Below are positions 40,670 through 52,340 of a stretch of 64,000 nucleotides of DNA, piece after piece. Where the stretch lies: positions 682,001-746,000 of the forward strand of contig CP145426.1 of assembly GCA_036867785.1 (NCBI GenBank), read 5' to 3'. Below the pieces are notes generated by a model, which saw nothing but the letters and a program-made list of their open reading frames with translations, searched no databases and was not told the DNA's origin. This stretch comes from Plasmodiophora brassicae. Lineage: Eukaryota; Endomyxa: Phytomyxea; Phytomyxea; Plasmodiophorida. Position 1 is the stretch's first letter. Every line of letters starts with the position of its first letter. The position numbers and the translations under genes are program-made.

Positions 40670-40857
40670 CGACGACAACGATGATGATTATACATAATCC
40701 GGGGGCATCGATCAACGCGACAGGCTGTGTCTGTGCGAGGTGTGCCGCCGCAGGTCGATCCCATGAGCTTCGTCCTGGTTGCCGGGTGCGGGTACGTGCC
40801 GACCACGTGCTGGCACACAGACACGCATGGCATGGCCAGGCACGTGGCCGCCGGCGC

Positions 40858-42585
40858 TCAGGGACGTTGCCTTGGATCCAGGCCATGCTTCCGGGCCAGT
40901 TGCCCTAGTCGCTCAGCGTCACCGGCATCTGTGCACGTTTCGACCAGGTCGGCGAAGATCGTGGCGGTGACGTCGGCGCCGGGGGCCAGCGCCGTCGACG
41001 ATGCGTCCAGCATCCGCTCGAACGTGTCGATCGACCGGGACAGCAGGCCCGCCTTCCTGTACAGCGCGATCATCGTCAGGAACATGGGCAGGTGCCCGGG
41101 CCGCCGATCCGGTCGTCGCGTCGCCCGGTCGAACAGGGCCTGGCAGGCGGGCAGCTGCGAGCAGGCGCCATACGCGGCCAGGAACGCGACGACGACGCCG
41201 CCGTCGTGGATCAGCGACCTGCGCCGGGCGTACGCGTCCAGGTGGCGAACGGCGTCGAGGCGTTCCCGGCGGCCGCAAGCGGCGACGAACGCGACGAACG
41301 CGTCCCGGTCGACGCTGACGTCCCGTTGCCGGATCTCGACGAACACGTCCATGGCGTCGTCGACGCGATCGGCCCGCGCGAACACGTCGAGCATGGCCGC
41401 CAGCACCGGCGGGGTGTACCGGCGCCCGGCGCGCTCCAGAGCGCGGAACGTGCCGATGGCGGCGTCCAGCATGTCGTTCCTGGCGTAGGCGGTGATCAGG
41501 GCGCCGAATGTGCCCGCCCGGGGCGATCGCACACGCTCGAACACGAGCTCGGCGTCCTGGACGCGCCCGCATGCGCCATAGGCGACGATGAAGGCGTTGG
41601 CGACCGCCGGGTCGACGTCGAGCAGGGACCGTTGATCGACATAGGCGCGCAACGTGTCGAGGTACTGCTGGTCGTCGTCGTTGTCGTGATGGCGGACGGG
41701 AGCGGCACAGGAGCAGGTGATCAGCGTGGCGAGGAGCGACGGCGACGGCGTCGGGCACCGACGGGCGACCATCTGGCGGAACACGTCGAGGGCCCGGTCG
41801 AGGCGCCCGGCGGAGGACAGCGCCTTGATGATGGCGGCGTAGACGTGGCCGGTCGGCGGCAGGCCCACCTGGTCCATCAGGGCCAGCGCCTGCATGGCCG
41901 CGTCGAACTCGCCCTGCGACAGCAGCGCCAGGCAGAGGTCCCTGTAGATGCCACGCTGCGGGTACGCCAGCGGCACGCGCTCATCGTCGACGATGCGCTT
42001 GGCGGTGGCGGCGCCCAGGGCGCTCCGCGATTCGGCACAGCAGGCGGCCATCATGGACAGCAGGGACTCGCTGATCGGCACGTTGTTGTCCAGGGCGTCC
42101 GACAGAAGCGGGAGCGCCGCCCCCGGAGCGTTCCACGCTCGGCACAGGTTGCCGAGTGCGACGATCACGTCGTGGGTCCGAGGCCCACATCGACGATACA
42201 GATCGAGCGTGTCCCGCAGGACGGGCGCGCCGGCCGCCTTGCACGAACTCAGGAACAGGCAGAACAGGCGGTCGTCGTCGTCGACGTCGACGCCTTTGCA
42301 GAGTGCCTCGCGCAGCACGTCGGGCGCTTTGGACGGCAGACGCCGCCGGCAGTACTCCAGCGCGCGGCAGAAGAACGAGCGGTCGCAGGTCAGGCCCGAG
42401 TCGACAGCGCGGCGGAAGACGGCCCAGCCGCGGTGCGGGTCCAGGTCCTGTCGGAGCAGGTGCGCCGCGAGCTGCCGCGTCGGCCTCCTGGAGAAGTCGT
42501 CCAGCGGGCCGACCAGACGCGCGCGATGGTGGACGCCGCGGACCCGTGTCAGGGCATGGACGCGAGCGGACCTGCTCAGCGCCAT
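40858..42585 (-). CDS. Pentatricopeptide-repeat protein (575 aa)
   Basis: Intron-free 575-residue protein starting at the ATG at 42585. It consists largely of 35-residue PPR motifs, for example VYAAIIKALSSAGRLDRALDVFRQM, ANAFIVAYGACGRVQDAELVFERV, FGALITAYARNDMLDAAIGTFRAL and LAAMLDVFARADRVDDAMDVFVEI (each quoted in part). PPR proteins bind organellar RNA in sequence-specific fashion and act in processing, stability or translation. The N-terminus is Arg/Ser/Ala-rich (MALSRSARVHALTRVRGVHH), consistent with a mitochondrial presequence. No DYW or SMR domain at the C-terminus. Confidence 0.9.
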   Translation of the reverse strand: MALSRSARVHALTRVRGVHHRARLVGPLDDFSRRPTRQLAAHLLRQDLDPHRGWAVFRRAVDSGLTCDRSFFCRALEYCRRRLPSKAPDVLREALCKGVDVDDDDRLFCLFLSSCKAAGAPVLRDTLDLYRRCGPRTHDVIVALGNLCRAWNAPGAALPLLSDALDNNVPISESLLSMMAACCAESRSALGAATAKRIVDDERVPLAYPQRGIYRDLCLALLSQGEFDAAMQALALMDQVGLPPTGHVYAAIIKALSSAGRLDRALDVFRQMVARRCPTPSPSLLATLITCSCAAPVRHHDNDDDQQYLDTLRAYVDQRSLLDVDPAVANAFIVAYGACGRVQDAELVFERVRSPRAGTFGALITAYARNDMLDAAIGTFRALERAGRRYTPPVLAAMLDVFARADRVDDAMDVFVEIRQRDVSVDRDAFVAFVAACGRRERLDAVRHLDAYARRRSLIHDGGVVVAFLAAYGACSQLPACQALFDRATRRPDRRPGHLPMFLTMIALYRKAGLLSRSIDTFERMLDASSTALAPGADVTATIFADLVETCTDAGDAERLGQLARKHGLDPRQRP

Positions 42586-42955
42586 TTACCTGACGAGGCC
42601 GCGACAACGGAGTCCGCTGGGGACGGCCCCCGTAGTTGCAGGCTTGCAGCTCCCCGTCACGGACGCAACAGCGGTGGCGTGCAGCTCTCAGTGCCGTTGA
42701 CTGCACTGCGGTACCGCACTTCCCGACTGTGATCCGCAGAGCGCATGCGTGCCGATGCGCAAGATTGTAATCCGGCCGAAACGTTCCAGGGGGCTATGTT
42801 CCGAAATGGCGTCCGGGCGCGCCGTTCTATGTTTAGGCGTGCGGACTAAATCCGTCGCTCGCCCGGGGCGACCGAGAGGCGGGCCGTCGATCCCACACAG
42901 GATCCGTACCTGGGCGTAGATTCCGCATCGCATATCGGGTCGAGAATATCATCAC

Positions 42956-43734
42956 ATGGCCGGCAAGACCGAGTGGGAGGACGCCCTGATCCGGCATGGC
43001 ATCATCGAGGCGCCGCCGCGTGTCCCCACCGATGAGGAGGTGGCGCTGGCCGCCCAGGAGGCCCTCGCAGCTGTGTACGTCGCGCGTGCCGCAACGGTAT
43101 CGGCCGTCTGCTTCGTTTGCTGACTGGGTGCCGGTGCAGGAACCCGTACGAGTCCATGTCGCTGGATCAGCTGGACGCCCATGAAGATGTGATTGACGAT
43201 GACGACCTGTCGCGGTTGCGGGCGCAGCGCCTGGCCGACATGAAGGCGCAATCGCGGGCGAATCGCTTCGGGCAGCTGTACCAGGTCGGGCAGACCGACT
43301 ACAAGACGGCGATCACGGACGCTAGCCACGCGTCGCCCGTGGTCGTCCACCTGATGGAGCACGGCAGCCAGGACTGTGCTCTGCTGAACCAGTGCCTGGG
43401 GGAGGTGGCTCGCCGCTTCCCGGCCGTTAAGTTCGTTAGGGTCGTCGCCAGCGAAGCCATGGAGAAGTTCCCGCGGCAGAACTGCCCGACCGTGCTCGTC
43501 TATCGCAACGGGCAGATTGTCGGCCAGTTCGTCAAACTGTCGGCGTGGGCCGGGCCCAAGACCAACGCGGACGTTGTCGAGTGGGTCCTCGCCAAACAGG
43601 TCCCTGGTCTGCTGCCGCAGTCGACGCTTGAATCGGACCCGCGCGCCGCTCTCGTCAAGACGAGCGTGTCGTTCGCCGGACGCTCCAGAGCAGGGCAAGC
43701 GCAGGCGGCCGACAGCGATGATGACGACTGGTGA
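42956..43734 (+). CDS. PDCL3: Phosducin-like protein 3 (PDCL3)
   Basis: Thioredoxin-fold cochaperone that works with the CCT chaperonin in folding of actin and tubulin. Two exons: 42956-43074 and 43140-43734, intron 65 bp (GTACGT...CTGAC...GTGCAG, phase 2), giving 237 residues. The N-terminus KTEWEDALIRHGIIEAPP matches the TEWNDILRKKGILPPKE of human PDCL3; then YESMSLDQLDAHEDVIDDDD, RLADMKAQSRANRFGQLYQV, VVVHLMEHGSQDCALLNQCL, the thioredoxin-like core, and an acidic tail ending DSDDDDW. No CxxC active site, as expected for the family. Confidence 0.95.
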
Positions 43735-44392
43735 CGTACCCGCATCGGGGCCGGCCTGTTTCATTAAAATACGACTGACGCCAGCATTGGAGCTCTGCAA
43801 GGGGGAGCAGGGCGGGGGATTCGAGTCATGTCGCCTCTAGAGCGAGACAAGCTGCCCGCCGTCAGTGCCTATACATTCACCCCTACGAACTCGCGCGCTC
43901 GTACTGCCAGTTCCCGTGCCCGCCACCTAGCGGCATCTGGTGAATGTCACGACTCGGGCGGGATCAGCAGAACGGAACGGGTGTCATTACGGTCGTCCTT
44001 TGGCCGCTCCAAGGCCGGCCGATACTATTAGCCAGGTCCAAGGTAAACCAGCGGCGGATGCGCTATTGTGCCGTCATCGTCGTCGTTCGCGACCTCCCGA
44101 AGATGGATCCGCGTCAGCGGCAGATTGCCAGACCATAACCTGGTCCCGGTCAATGCAGCAGGTCAGGGCGTCCTACAGCGATGACGACCGTTGGCAGCGG
44201 CGTTTCGCTCTCCTTCGCCGTCCCTGGAACACGACGTATTGCTTGAAAGCTGTCGAGTATCATGCCGTCGTGGGAGTGGCCCAGTCAGGTATGAAGATAT
44301 CGGCCGCCTAGGATTGACGGGTGTTGTCACATATCTGTACGCGCGTCGGGTGTGATTCAGGTAGGTGGCTGGGTTGTCCGGGAACCACCCAG
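43735..44392. other. Intergenic region, nothing recognised
   Basis: About 660 bp between the PDCL3-like gene and the mucin-like gene on the same strand. Short open frames only, with no motif, repeat or RNA gene that I can support. Confidence 0.5.
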
Positions 44393-46447
44393 ATGCACCA
44401 TGGAGGTGTCTACGCGCTGGTCATGGCCTGTGCCCTGGTGGTCGCAGCAGTGGCGAGTGCTCCGTTGAACATCACAACCCGCCCACTGACGCCGGCGCCC
44501 GCCGCCACACGGCCTGCAACGATCCGGCCCACCACAGCCAGAATGATGACGACCAGGCGACGCACAACAGTCAGGCGACAGACCACCCGGCGACCTACCA
44601 CAAGGCAGCCGACAACGAGACACCCAACCACACACCGTCAGACGACTAGGAGGCCGACTACCAAGCGGCGGTCCACAATACATCCCACCACCAAGAGTCC
44701 CACCACAAGGCGCCGCACCACGAAACGACCTAGCACAAGGCGGCCCACGACAAGGCCGCCTGGCACAAGGCGACCCACAACAAGACATCCGACGACGAAG
44801 CGGCCCACAACAAACCGTCCCAGCACGAGACGGGTCACAACCCGGCACCCTACCACCAGACGACCAACGGCGAAACCGCCGACCACTCGGCGCCCCACAA
44901 CCAGGCGGCCGACAACAACGAAACGGGCAACGACGAGACGGCCGACTACCAGGCGACCAGCGACGAGACGGCCAACCACCAAGAGGCCGACCACAATCCG
45001 GCCAACCACGCGGCGGCCTACAACAAGAAGGCCCGTAACAAGGCGGGCGACAACGAGGCGTCTGACGACGAGGCGCCCTACGGCACGGCGACCCACGACG
45101 ACCAGGCCAGCGACCACGATGCGACGCAGCACGAGGCGACCCACAACGAAACGTCCCAGCACGACGGCGACGAAGCACCCAGGCCCGAAACGTCCGACGA
45201 CACGACGGCCGGCGACGAAGCGCCCAACGACGAAGCGACCCACAACGCGGCGCCAGACCACCCGACGCAGAACGACGAAACGGCCGACGACGAAGCGCCC
45301 CACGACACAGCGGCCCTTGGCGAAGCGGCCAACGACGCGGCGACCGAGTACAAGACGGCGCACAACCAGGCGGCCGCCGACAACCCGACGCCGTTCCACA
45401 GCGCGACCGACCACGCGGCGGCCTGCGACACGGCCATCAGTGACGCGTTCGAAACGCGTCACAACGCGGCGCAGGACAACGGAATACGGGACTCGATACC
45501 CGACGACAACGAGCGGCCGTCGTCCAGGTCCCCGCGGGGCAACAACGTCGCGTCGTCTGGCGCCCGGGCGTGCAACCTCCCGCCGCCTGCCTCGACAGAC
45601 GACCCGGCGCGGGACGCCCGGGCTCGCCACCCGACGACGAACGACGGGTGCCCCGCCCAGGCAAACCGTCGCGATGCCGGGCGTCCGTCCTGCAACGACA
45701 CTGCAGACGGCTACAGCAGAAACAACAACGACGACGACGACGACGAGGAAGTCCGTCAAGCGGTTGTTGTTGCTGGAACGTCAGCGCGTCTGACGCATGC
45801 CCTGTTGTGTGCAGGGCGGGAACAACGGCACGGCCGATGCCTCCGGTCAAGCTTCCATTGTCGTCCCCACATCGACCGTCGACGGCATCAGGTGCGGGGA
45901 AGGCACCCCTGTGGATCGGTCCCATGTACTGAATCGTCGATGGTTTGCGTCAGGGGCGGCGTCGACGACGACGGGTCGTGAGGGGATCGCCCAGGCGGCT
46001 CTGAGCGCCATCAACGCCATGAACGTGTACGTCGTCCTGGGCGCGTCCGCCACGGTCCTGTTCGCGCTGCTGGCCGTGTACGCGTGCGCCGTCACGCGCC
46101 TGCGCCACCTGCAGGACCGGCGCCGGGCGTTCATGCACCGGATCCGGGCCGAGGGCATGCTCGACCTGCACGACAACCGCGACAGCATGGTCGGCAACTG
46201 GCGGCAGCACCCGAGCCTGTCGCCCAGCCTCAAGGGCAGCCTCGCCCGGCGCCCGAAACCGAACGCGGCCGACCTGCCGACGTCACCCGTTCCTGTCAGC
46301 AGCAACAAGCAGGACGACGTCGTCGTCGTCGCGAAAGCGTTCGACATCCCCGATACGTTCCGATCGGCGGCCGCAACGACGTCCCCCCAACACAACGCCG
46401 CCTTCGCCATACCGGCCGCCTTCCAGATGCCCAAGCCGCCATCATGA
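44393..46447 (+). CDS. Mucin-like Thr/Arg/Pro-repeat single-pass membrane protein
   Basis: Starts at the ATG at 44393 with a signal peptide (GVYALVMACALVVAAVASAP). About 330 residues follow made almost only of short TTRRPTTKRP-type units (thousands of potential variants of T-T-x-R-P), rich in Thr for O-glycosylation but also strongly basic, unlike acidic mucins. A short intron (around 45740-45812, ending GTGCAG) joins to GGNNGTADASG, then a transmembrane helix (NVYVVLGASATVLFALLAVYACAV, quoted in part) and a cytoplasmic tail of about 130 residues with RRRAFMHRIRAEGMLDLHDN. Predicted type I surface glycoprotein. The repeats were probably made by unequal recombination; the underlying DNA is a degenerate ACGACCAAG/AGGCGGCCG tandem array. 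Confidence 0.8.
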
Positions 46448-46485
46448 CGCGACGCACCAGTTTGAAGGGGAAGGCGATATGTATA

Positions 46486-48747
46486 CTATGCCTGCGACGA
46501 CAACGACGACGGCGATGGTTCGGTTTGGTTGCCGTCGGCAGACTTCACAGCAGCAGCGTCCTTGTCGTCGCCGCCGCCCGGTTCCTGCGACAGGGCGGCG
46601 GCGCCCTTGTCAGCCTCGGCGACGACGACGACGGCCTGATCCGGCGGCGGCTCAGGCACGGGCGGCGCGGGTATCGACGTGCGCTTCGACAGGTTCCTGG
46701 ACTTGAGGTCGAACGACTGCCCCAGGGACGCCGGCCTGGCGTGCCCGGCCGGGTCCGTGTCGGCGGGGGCGGCGAACCAGCCGACGACGGAGCCGATCAG
46801 CGGCACCGCCCGGATGAGGTCGATGGCGCTGTAGTGCCGCTGCTGCATCTCCTCCAGGTGCGTCTGCGCCTCGACGATCCCCGTCTGCAGGGCGTCGGAC
46901 AGCAGGGCGATGACCTCGTCCGGGTAGTCGATCTGGGCCTGCGTCCGGGCGACCAGGTCGTAGATCGACCTGGCGACCTGGTCGTCGTCGTCGGCCGGGC
47001 ACGGGTCCGGCACCGTCAGGATGGCGACGCCGACGCACCCGTCGTCGGTGATGCACCCGCGGAACACGTTCGACAGGTCGAACAGGCGCCGCGCCAGGCA
47101 GTCGTTCAGGCCGTTGACGGCGTCGCGCGCGTCGGCGCCGTCGGGCAGGAACGGCGGCACCAGGCGGATCACGCCGATGCCGACGGGCGACGACGACACG
47201 CGGGCGCCGTCGACCCAGTCGAACTCGGCGGACGCGTCGACCAGGGCGCGCAGCGCGTCCCGGCAGGCGATGCCGGCCGCCATCCGGTCGACCTGCGCCG
47301 ACACGCCCGCCAGGAACGCGTCGACGACGGGGAACAGCGCCGACGCCGACGACGCCGACGCCAGCGGCTGGACGAAGACGACGATGTCGTCGGTGAGGTC
47401 GTCGAGCGCGACCGACCAGCCGAGCTGCGCCAGGGCGCCGGCGACGCGCTCCAGGATGATGCCGTTCAGCGTCGTGCTCCTCAGGGACAGGTCGCCGACG
47501 CCGGCCGCGACGACGACCTGGAACGACGGGCGCACGTCGGTATGCGACGACCAGCGCAGCGCGAACTGGTCGCCGTACGTCGTGGCCGCGCGCATCGCCG
47601 CGTACCGCACCTGAACGACGCACCCGGGTCAGGCGACGACGACGACGAACGGGCGGCCCAGGCGGACGTACGAGCTCGACGTGCGCGTCGGCGCTGCGTT
47701 GCAGGGGGCCGGCCAGGGCGGTGACGGCGATCCAGAGCGGGGCGGCGACGGTCCAGGGGGCGGCGGCGTCGGCGGCGACGGCGGGCGGCGCGGGTGCGGC
47801 GCCGACGCGCACCATGACGACGACCGTGTCGGGGCCGGCGCCGAACGACTGCCAGTCGCGGCCGGGGCGCACGACGAACGAGTCGGCGGCGTCGAGCGCG
47901 GTGACGACGACGTCGGGGCGGTCGTCGGCGGCGGCGAAGCGCAGGTCGGCGCCGTGCACGTGGATCCAGACGCCGTGCGCGTCGCACAGCGCCTTCAGGC
48001 GCACGAGGTCGTCGTCGCGGTGCACGAGGCGCCCGTCCCGGTTCAGCGTGGTGGGCACGGCGGCGAACACGATCAGCGGCATGGCGCCCTGCGACTCGTC
48101 GTCGTCGATGGCGCGCGACAACGCGTCCAGGTCGAGGCCGGCGACGCCGGTCGTCGTCGCGGGAACCGTGACAGGGACGACCTTGATGCACTTGTCGGGC
48201 GGCAGCAGCAGGCGGCGGCAGGCGCGGCGCAGGGCGTCGACGTACGGGAACGTGTCGGAGATGTATACGACGGGGAGGCGGTGGGCGCCCAGGCACGGGT
48301 ACCCCTCGGTGTCGAGCAGCGGGCAGCGCTGGCGCAGCGCCTGCAGGACGGCGACGTGCAGCATGGCGACCGGGGATTCACCTGGCGCGCGCGTTAGGAA
48401 CCCGACGACGTGCAGGGCGCAGGTGCGTTCGCGTCTTACAGATGTGCGCGACGAACGCGTCGTCCAGGTGCAGCAGGTCGTTCATCAGCGCGTTGCACGA
48501 GGCCGACATGGCCGACGCCAGGTGCGACAGGGCGGACCAGCGGTCCCGCAGGCGATACGCGATCCTGGCCGTGCCGGTCGCGTCAGAGCGCCTGTCCGAC
48601 GACGATCACAACGACGATGTGTGCGAGAGCGTACTGTGCGGCCGTGACGTCGTCGCCATCGTCAGGGCCGATGTCGAACGCGGCCAGCTCGGCCACGACG
48701 TCGGCGTCCGCCACCGCCCAGTGGATCACGCTATCGTCGACCACCAT
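46486..48747 (-). CDS. PDXDC1: PDXDC1-like PLP-decarboxylase-fold protein
   Basis: Protein of the PDXDC1 family, related to group II PLP-dependent decarboxylases. Four exons can be read. First exons: DSVIHWAVADADVVAELAAF and IAYRLRDRWSALSHLASAM; third (to about 47687): RLPVVYISDTFPYVDALRRA, MPLIVFAAVPTTLNRDG, VRLKALCDAHGVWIHVHGAD; last (47633-46486): VRYAAMRAATTYGDQFALRW, a repeated C-terminal domain and HYSAIDLIRAVPLIGSVVGW, which matches the PDXDC1 block LRQIPVVGSVLNWFSP. The 54 bp intron at about 47634-47687 (GTCCGC...TTCAG) restores the frame. The HVHGAD motif corresponds to the family's HVEGVN; a PLP-binding lysine after it is not obvious (VVRPGRDW), as also argued for animal PDXDC1, so catalysis is doubtful. 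Start at 48747 is a guess. Confidence 0.85.
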
Positions 48748-48948
48748 CGGGGCGGTGCACGCTGCGCCACCGGGGCAGGCGCGTCCTGCGACGTCCACAA
48801 CCCGTAACCGACCGCGTTTCGGATCTGGACGGCACCGGGCCCCCACACTGGGACGGTTCGTGGTTGCCGGGAGGAGGCCCCCCGCACCAGGCGATGCCTA
48901 AATATAGGCCATGCTGGACCCGCCAACGGCACGTCTGATGTCGCTTCA

Positions 48949-49908
48949 TTAGCTCTTGGACCTGGTGTTGGCGGTGCTGTCGTCGTGGAGGTAGCGCAGC
49001 GCGCCCGTCAGACAGACGCGCCACTTGTTTGTCGCGTACAGGAGCGCGGCCGTGTTCACGAACACGTCCAGGGCGTACAGCATCGGGACCTTCACGCCCG
49101 ACTCCGTCGATCCCGAGACGCCCTCGCTGGAGGCTGACACGCTGACCAGGACGGCCACCGAGGTCATCGTCGCCACCGAACACGATACCAGGTTGATCTT
49201 GGCGGTGCGAACCAGGTCGCGCTGGCGACGGTACCGGTCGTCGTGCACCGTCGTCGACCCCGTTAGTGTCGATGGGTCTGCTGTCGGCGCCGCCGCCTCC
49301 TGATCATGATCGGGAGCGCTGGACACTGCCTGCTGGCTCCGCGGCTGGATCGCAACGACTTTGCGAGCGAAACGACGTGTGCTGAAGATGTGCTGCAGGA
49401 CGGTGACTGTGAACATGTACAGGTACGATGTGGACAGCGACATGTCCGCGCTCATCCACGCCATAGCCATCAGCCAGTGGACGCTGACTGAGCAGGCCTG
49501 CGTGTCGGTCAGGGCGCCTTGCGTGACGACCGCGCCGGCGACGAGCAGCGCCAGCGTACTGGCCAGCGTCACCCGGCGGATCCTGTTCCGAAACGTATCG
49601 GTGGATTTGTCGCCCAGGTCGGATTTCCCGATCAGGAACGTGTACACCAGGTACTTGAGGACGATATACGTGCAGGTGGACGTCGTGGCGAACACCTGGC
49701 AGGCGCTGGCCGATAGCGTCGTCGTTGTACAGTAGAAGAGGGCGGACAGCCACCCGACCTGCGACACGAGCAGCACCGTGACAATCTGAATGAGGAACTT
49801 CAACGTGCCTTGCGAATAGAGCTGCCAGGCGGACACCATTGCGACCACGGCGGTTGGCACGACGCTGCCCAGCAGTACGCCGATCACAACAGCGGGCCCG
49901 GACGTCAT
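48949..49908 (-). CDS. Seven-TM protein (319 aa), possible GPCR-like
   Basis: Intron-free frame from the ATG at 49908. Seven hydrophobic segments are visible: AVVIGVLLGSVVPTAVVAMV, FLIQIVTVLLVSQVGWLSAL, VFATTSTCTYIVLKYLVYTF, LASTLALLVAGAVVTQGA, HWLMAMAWMSADMSLSTSYL, TAKINLVSCSVATMTSVAVL and LYALDVFVNTAALLYATN. The third cytoplasmic loop is long, charged and Thr/Ser-rich (about residues 185-235), as in many GPCRs, but no DRY, NPxxY or other family motif is present. Transcribed divergently from the DUR3-like symporter with about 240 bp between starts. Function unknown. Confidence 0.75.
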   Translation of the reverse strand: MTSGPAVVIGVLLGSVVPTAVVAMVSAWQLYSQGTLKFLIQIVTVLLVSQVGWLSALFYCTTTTLSASACQVFATTSTCTYIVLKYLVYTFLIGKSDLGDKSTDTFRNRIRRVTLASTLALLVAGAVVTQGALTDTQACSVSVHWLMAMAWMSADMSLSTSYLYMFTVTVLQHIFSTRRFARKVVAIQPRSQQAVSSAPDHDQEAAAPTADPSTLTGSTTVHDDRYRRQRDLVRTAKINLVSCSVATMTSVAVLVSVSASSEGVSGSTESGVKVPMLYALDVFVNTAALLYATNKWRVCLTGALRYLHDDSTANTRSKS

Positions 49909-50150
49909 CGCCTACCGTACGTTCGCGCTTCGTGGCGCGCCTGACTGGTGAAGATGCCTCAGGGACTACGTCCGGTAGAGAGGAGCCGTAATTGGTGGTC
50001 CACTATGTAACTGTGTGCCAGCAGCTGTTTGGGATATGGCGCCGCAAGAGTACGCCATGACGTAATAAACCACCTGTGACTGCGAGGCCAGCAAGGCTAT
50101 CGTCTCTGCTGACCCGTCTCCCATCGGCAGAATTCGGACCGAGACGAGGC

Positions 50151-52196
50151 ATGACGACGCTGCTGCCACAGAGCGCCGGCTGGATGGTCGTCATCGTCTT
50201 CTCGGTGACGTTCGGCGTCCTGACCATCGCAATCGTGAAAATCCAAGAGGTGATTGTCGGGCGGCCGCAAAGCTTCGACGTCTTCAATGTGGCGGGTCGA
50301 GCGGCAGGCATCGGCCTTAGCGCCTCTGTCGTCGTCTGCAAGTGGACGTGGGCGGCCACCCTCCTGCAGAGCTCGACGGTGACCTGGAAGTACGGACTGT
50401 CGGGGGCGTACTGGTATGCGGCCGGCGCCGCCATCCAGATCACGCTGTTCGCCGCCGTGGCCGTCAAGGTCAAGGAGCGTGCGCCGAACGCCCACACCGT
50501 CCTGGAAATCGTTCGGGCACGATGGGGAACCGCGGCGCACCTCGTGTTTCTCGTGTTCGCCCTGATGACGAACCTGATCGTGACCGGCATGCTGCTGCTG
50601 GGCGGGTCTGCGGTCGTCAACGCCGTCTGCGGCATGCCGCTCGAGGCGGCAGCCTTCCTGATCCCGATCGGCGTGACGGCCTACACATTAGTCGGAGGCC
50701 TGCGCGCCACCTTCATCGCCGGGTACCTGCAGAGCGCCATCATTTTCATCATGCTGACCGCCTTCGTACTCGTTGTGAGTCATTCTCATATTGGCGTACG
50801 AATGGTGGCGTGGCGGGATTGCACGTTGACCGCCCAGCACGCACAGGTCTACACTGGCGAAACGATCGGGGGCGCCGCTGGCATGTACGACAAGGTGGCC
50901 GCGCTGCAGCCGGATCCTATCGCCAGCACATTCCTCCAAGGCAACGCTGGCAATTCCTACCTGACGGTAACCCATATTCACGCTTCCCGGCAACCCCGCA
51001 TGTCCCCCGTCTGATCAGCGCTTTGCACGTGCCAGATGTCGAGCACGAACGGGCTCATGTTCGGCGTGATCAACGTAGTCGGCAATTTCGGGGCGGTCTT
51101 CATGGACAGCTCGTACTGGTCGTCGGCGATGGCGGCCGACTCGAGCCGCACCGCATCGGTATCGTTCCTGGTGGCCAGCGTATACTGGTTCTCGATTCCG
51201 CTGGCCATGGCCACCAGCCTCGGGTTGGCATCACGCGCTCTGCAACTGCCGATGACGGTCGACCAAGTCGACTCAGGGCTGGCGCCCGCGTTCGCTGCCA
51301 TCTTCCTGCTTGGCCGGTCGGGCGGCTGGATGATCCTCATCATCGTGTTCGCGGCAGTCGCCAGCACCGGTGCCGCCGAGCTCATGGCCGTCTCGTCCGT
51401 GATCACGTACGACGTGTACAAGGCGTACGTGAACCCGGCGGCCACCTCCGAGCGGCTCCTGCAGGTCTCCAAGGCATCCTGCGCCGTGTTCGGCGCCCTG
51501 ATGGGCGTCTTCGGCCTTGTCCTGAACGAGACCGGCGTCAGCCTGTCCTACGTGTACCTCGGCATGGGCATCTGTATCGGGTCGGCCGTGGCACCCGTCG
51601 TCTGCGCGATCCTCTGGCGCCAGTGTACGGGCCTGGCCGCCGTCTGCGCCGCCGTCGCCGGCCTCGTGCTGGCCGTCGCCAGCTGGATCTGGACCGCCCA
51701 CGCCGTCTATGGGACCGTGAACCTGCAGACCACCGGTGCCGACTACCCGATGCTGGTCGGCAACGTGGTCGCCCTGGTATCGTCGACGGTGTTGACGGTG
51801 GCCTTGACACTGATCCGGCCCGATCCCGGAACGGACTGGTCGTCCACGATGAGTATCGCGGACACGGCGGACGACGACGTTCAGCGTCGCGACAACTCGG
51901 GAACCGACGTCGCTGCCGACGATCGGGCGTGGATGGCGCCGACGTCGACTGCGGGCGTCGAAGACTTTCGACAGGAATGGGTGCGGTCGGTGCGATGGTC
52001 AGCCTTCATCACGTTCGTGATGGTGCTGGGCGTGCCTATCCCGTTGTACCTGGCCGACTGGGTCTTCACGAAACCATTCTTCATCGCATGGATCGTGACG
52101 ACGTGCCTGTGCGCCATCGCGTCTGCCCTGCTTGTCATTGGCATCCCTCTCTGGGACTGCTACCGCCTGATCAGCCGAATCTCGACGGACCTCTAG
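50151..52196 (+). CDS. DUR3-like urea/solute:Na+ symporter (634 aa)
   Basis: Plasma-membrane symporter of the SSS/SLC5 family most like the urea transporter DUR3. Three exons fixed by frame: 50151-50774, 50847-50966, 51036-52196; introns 72 bp (GTGAGT...CACAG) and 69 bp (GTAACC...GCCAG), both phase 0. Typical DUR3 features: SVVVCKWTWAATLLQSS near TM2, IGVTAYTLVGGLRATFIAGY, FLQGNAGNSYLT spliced to MSSTNGLMFGVINVVGNFGA and then VFMDSSYWSSAMAADS, and GAAELMAVSSVITYDVYKAY. About 14-15 TM segments. Urea specificity is inferred from similarity to fungal and plant DUR3; polyamines are also moved by fungal members. Confidence 0.92.
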
Positions 52197-52340
52197 CCGT
52201 CGTCGCGCGTCCTCGTGTATGTACCCAGAACCAGATGTTTACCGCTGGCCTCCCGACCCGGCCACGGCTTGAACGTACATACATAACGGAAACTGGCACG
52301 AATCTGGTCATCGGTCAAGCCAGTCGCTACAAGATAGGAG

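Noticed and set aside
46652-47624. Downstream part of a long minus-strand frame extending the PDXDC1-like third exon
   Set aside because: After the donor at about 47687 it turns into Arg/Pro/Val low complexity, whereas another frame carries the conserved C-terminal PDXDC1 blocks; the 54 bp intron explains the change.
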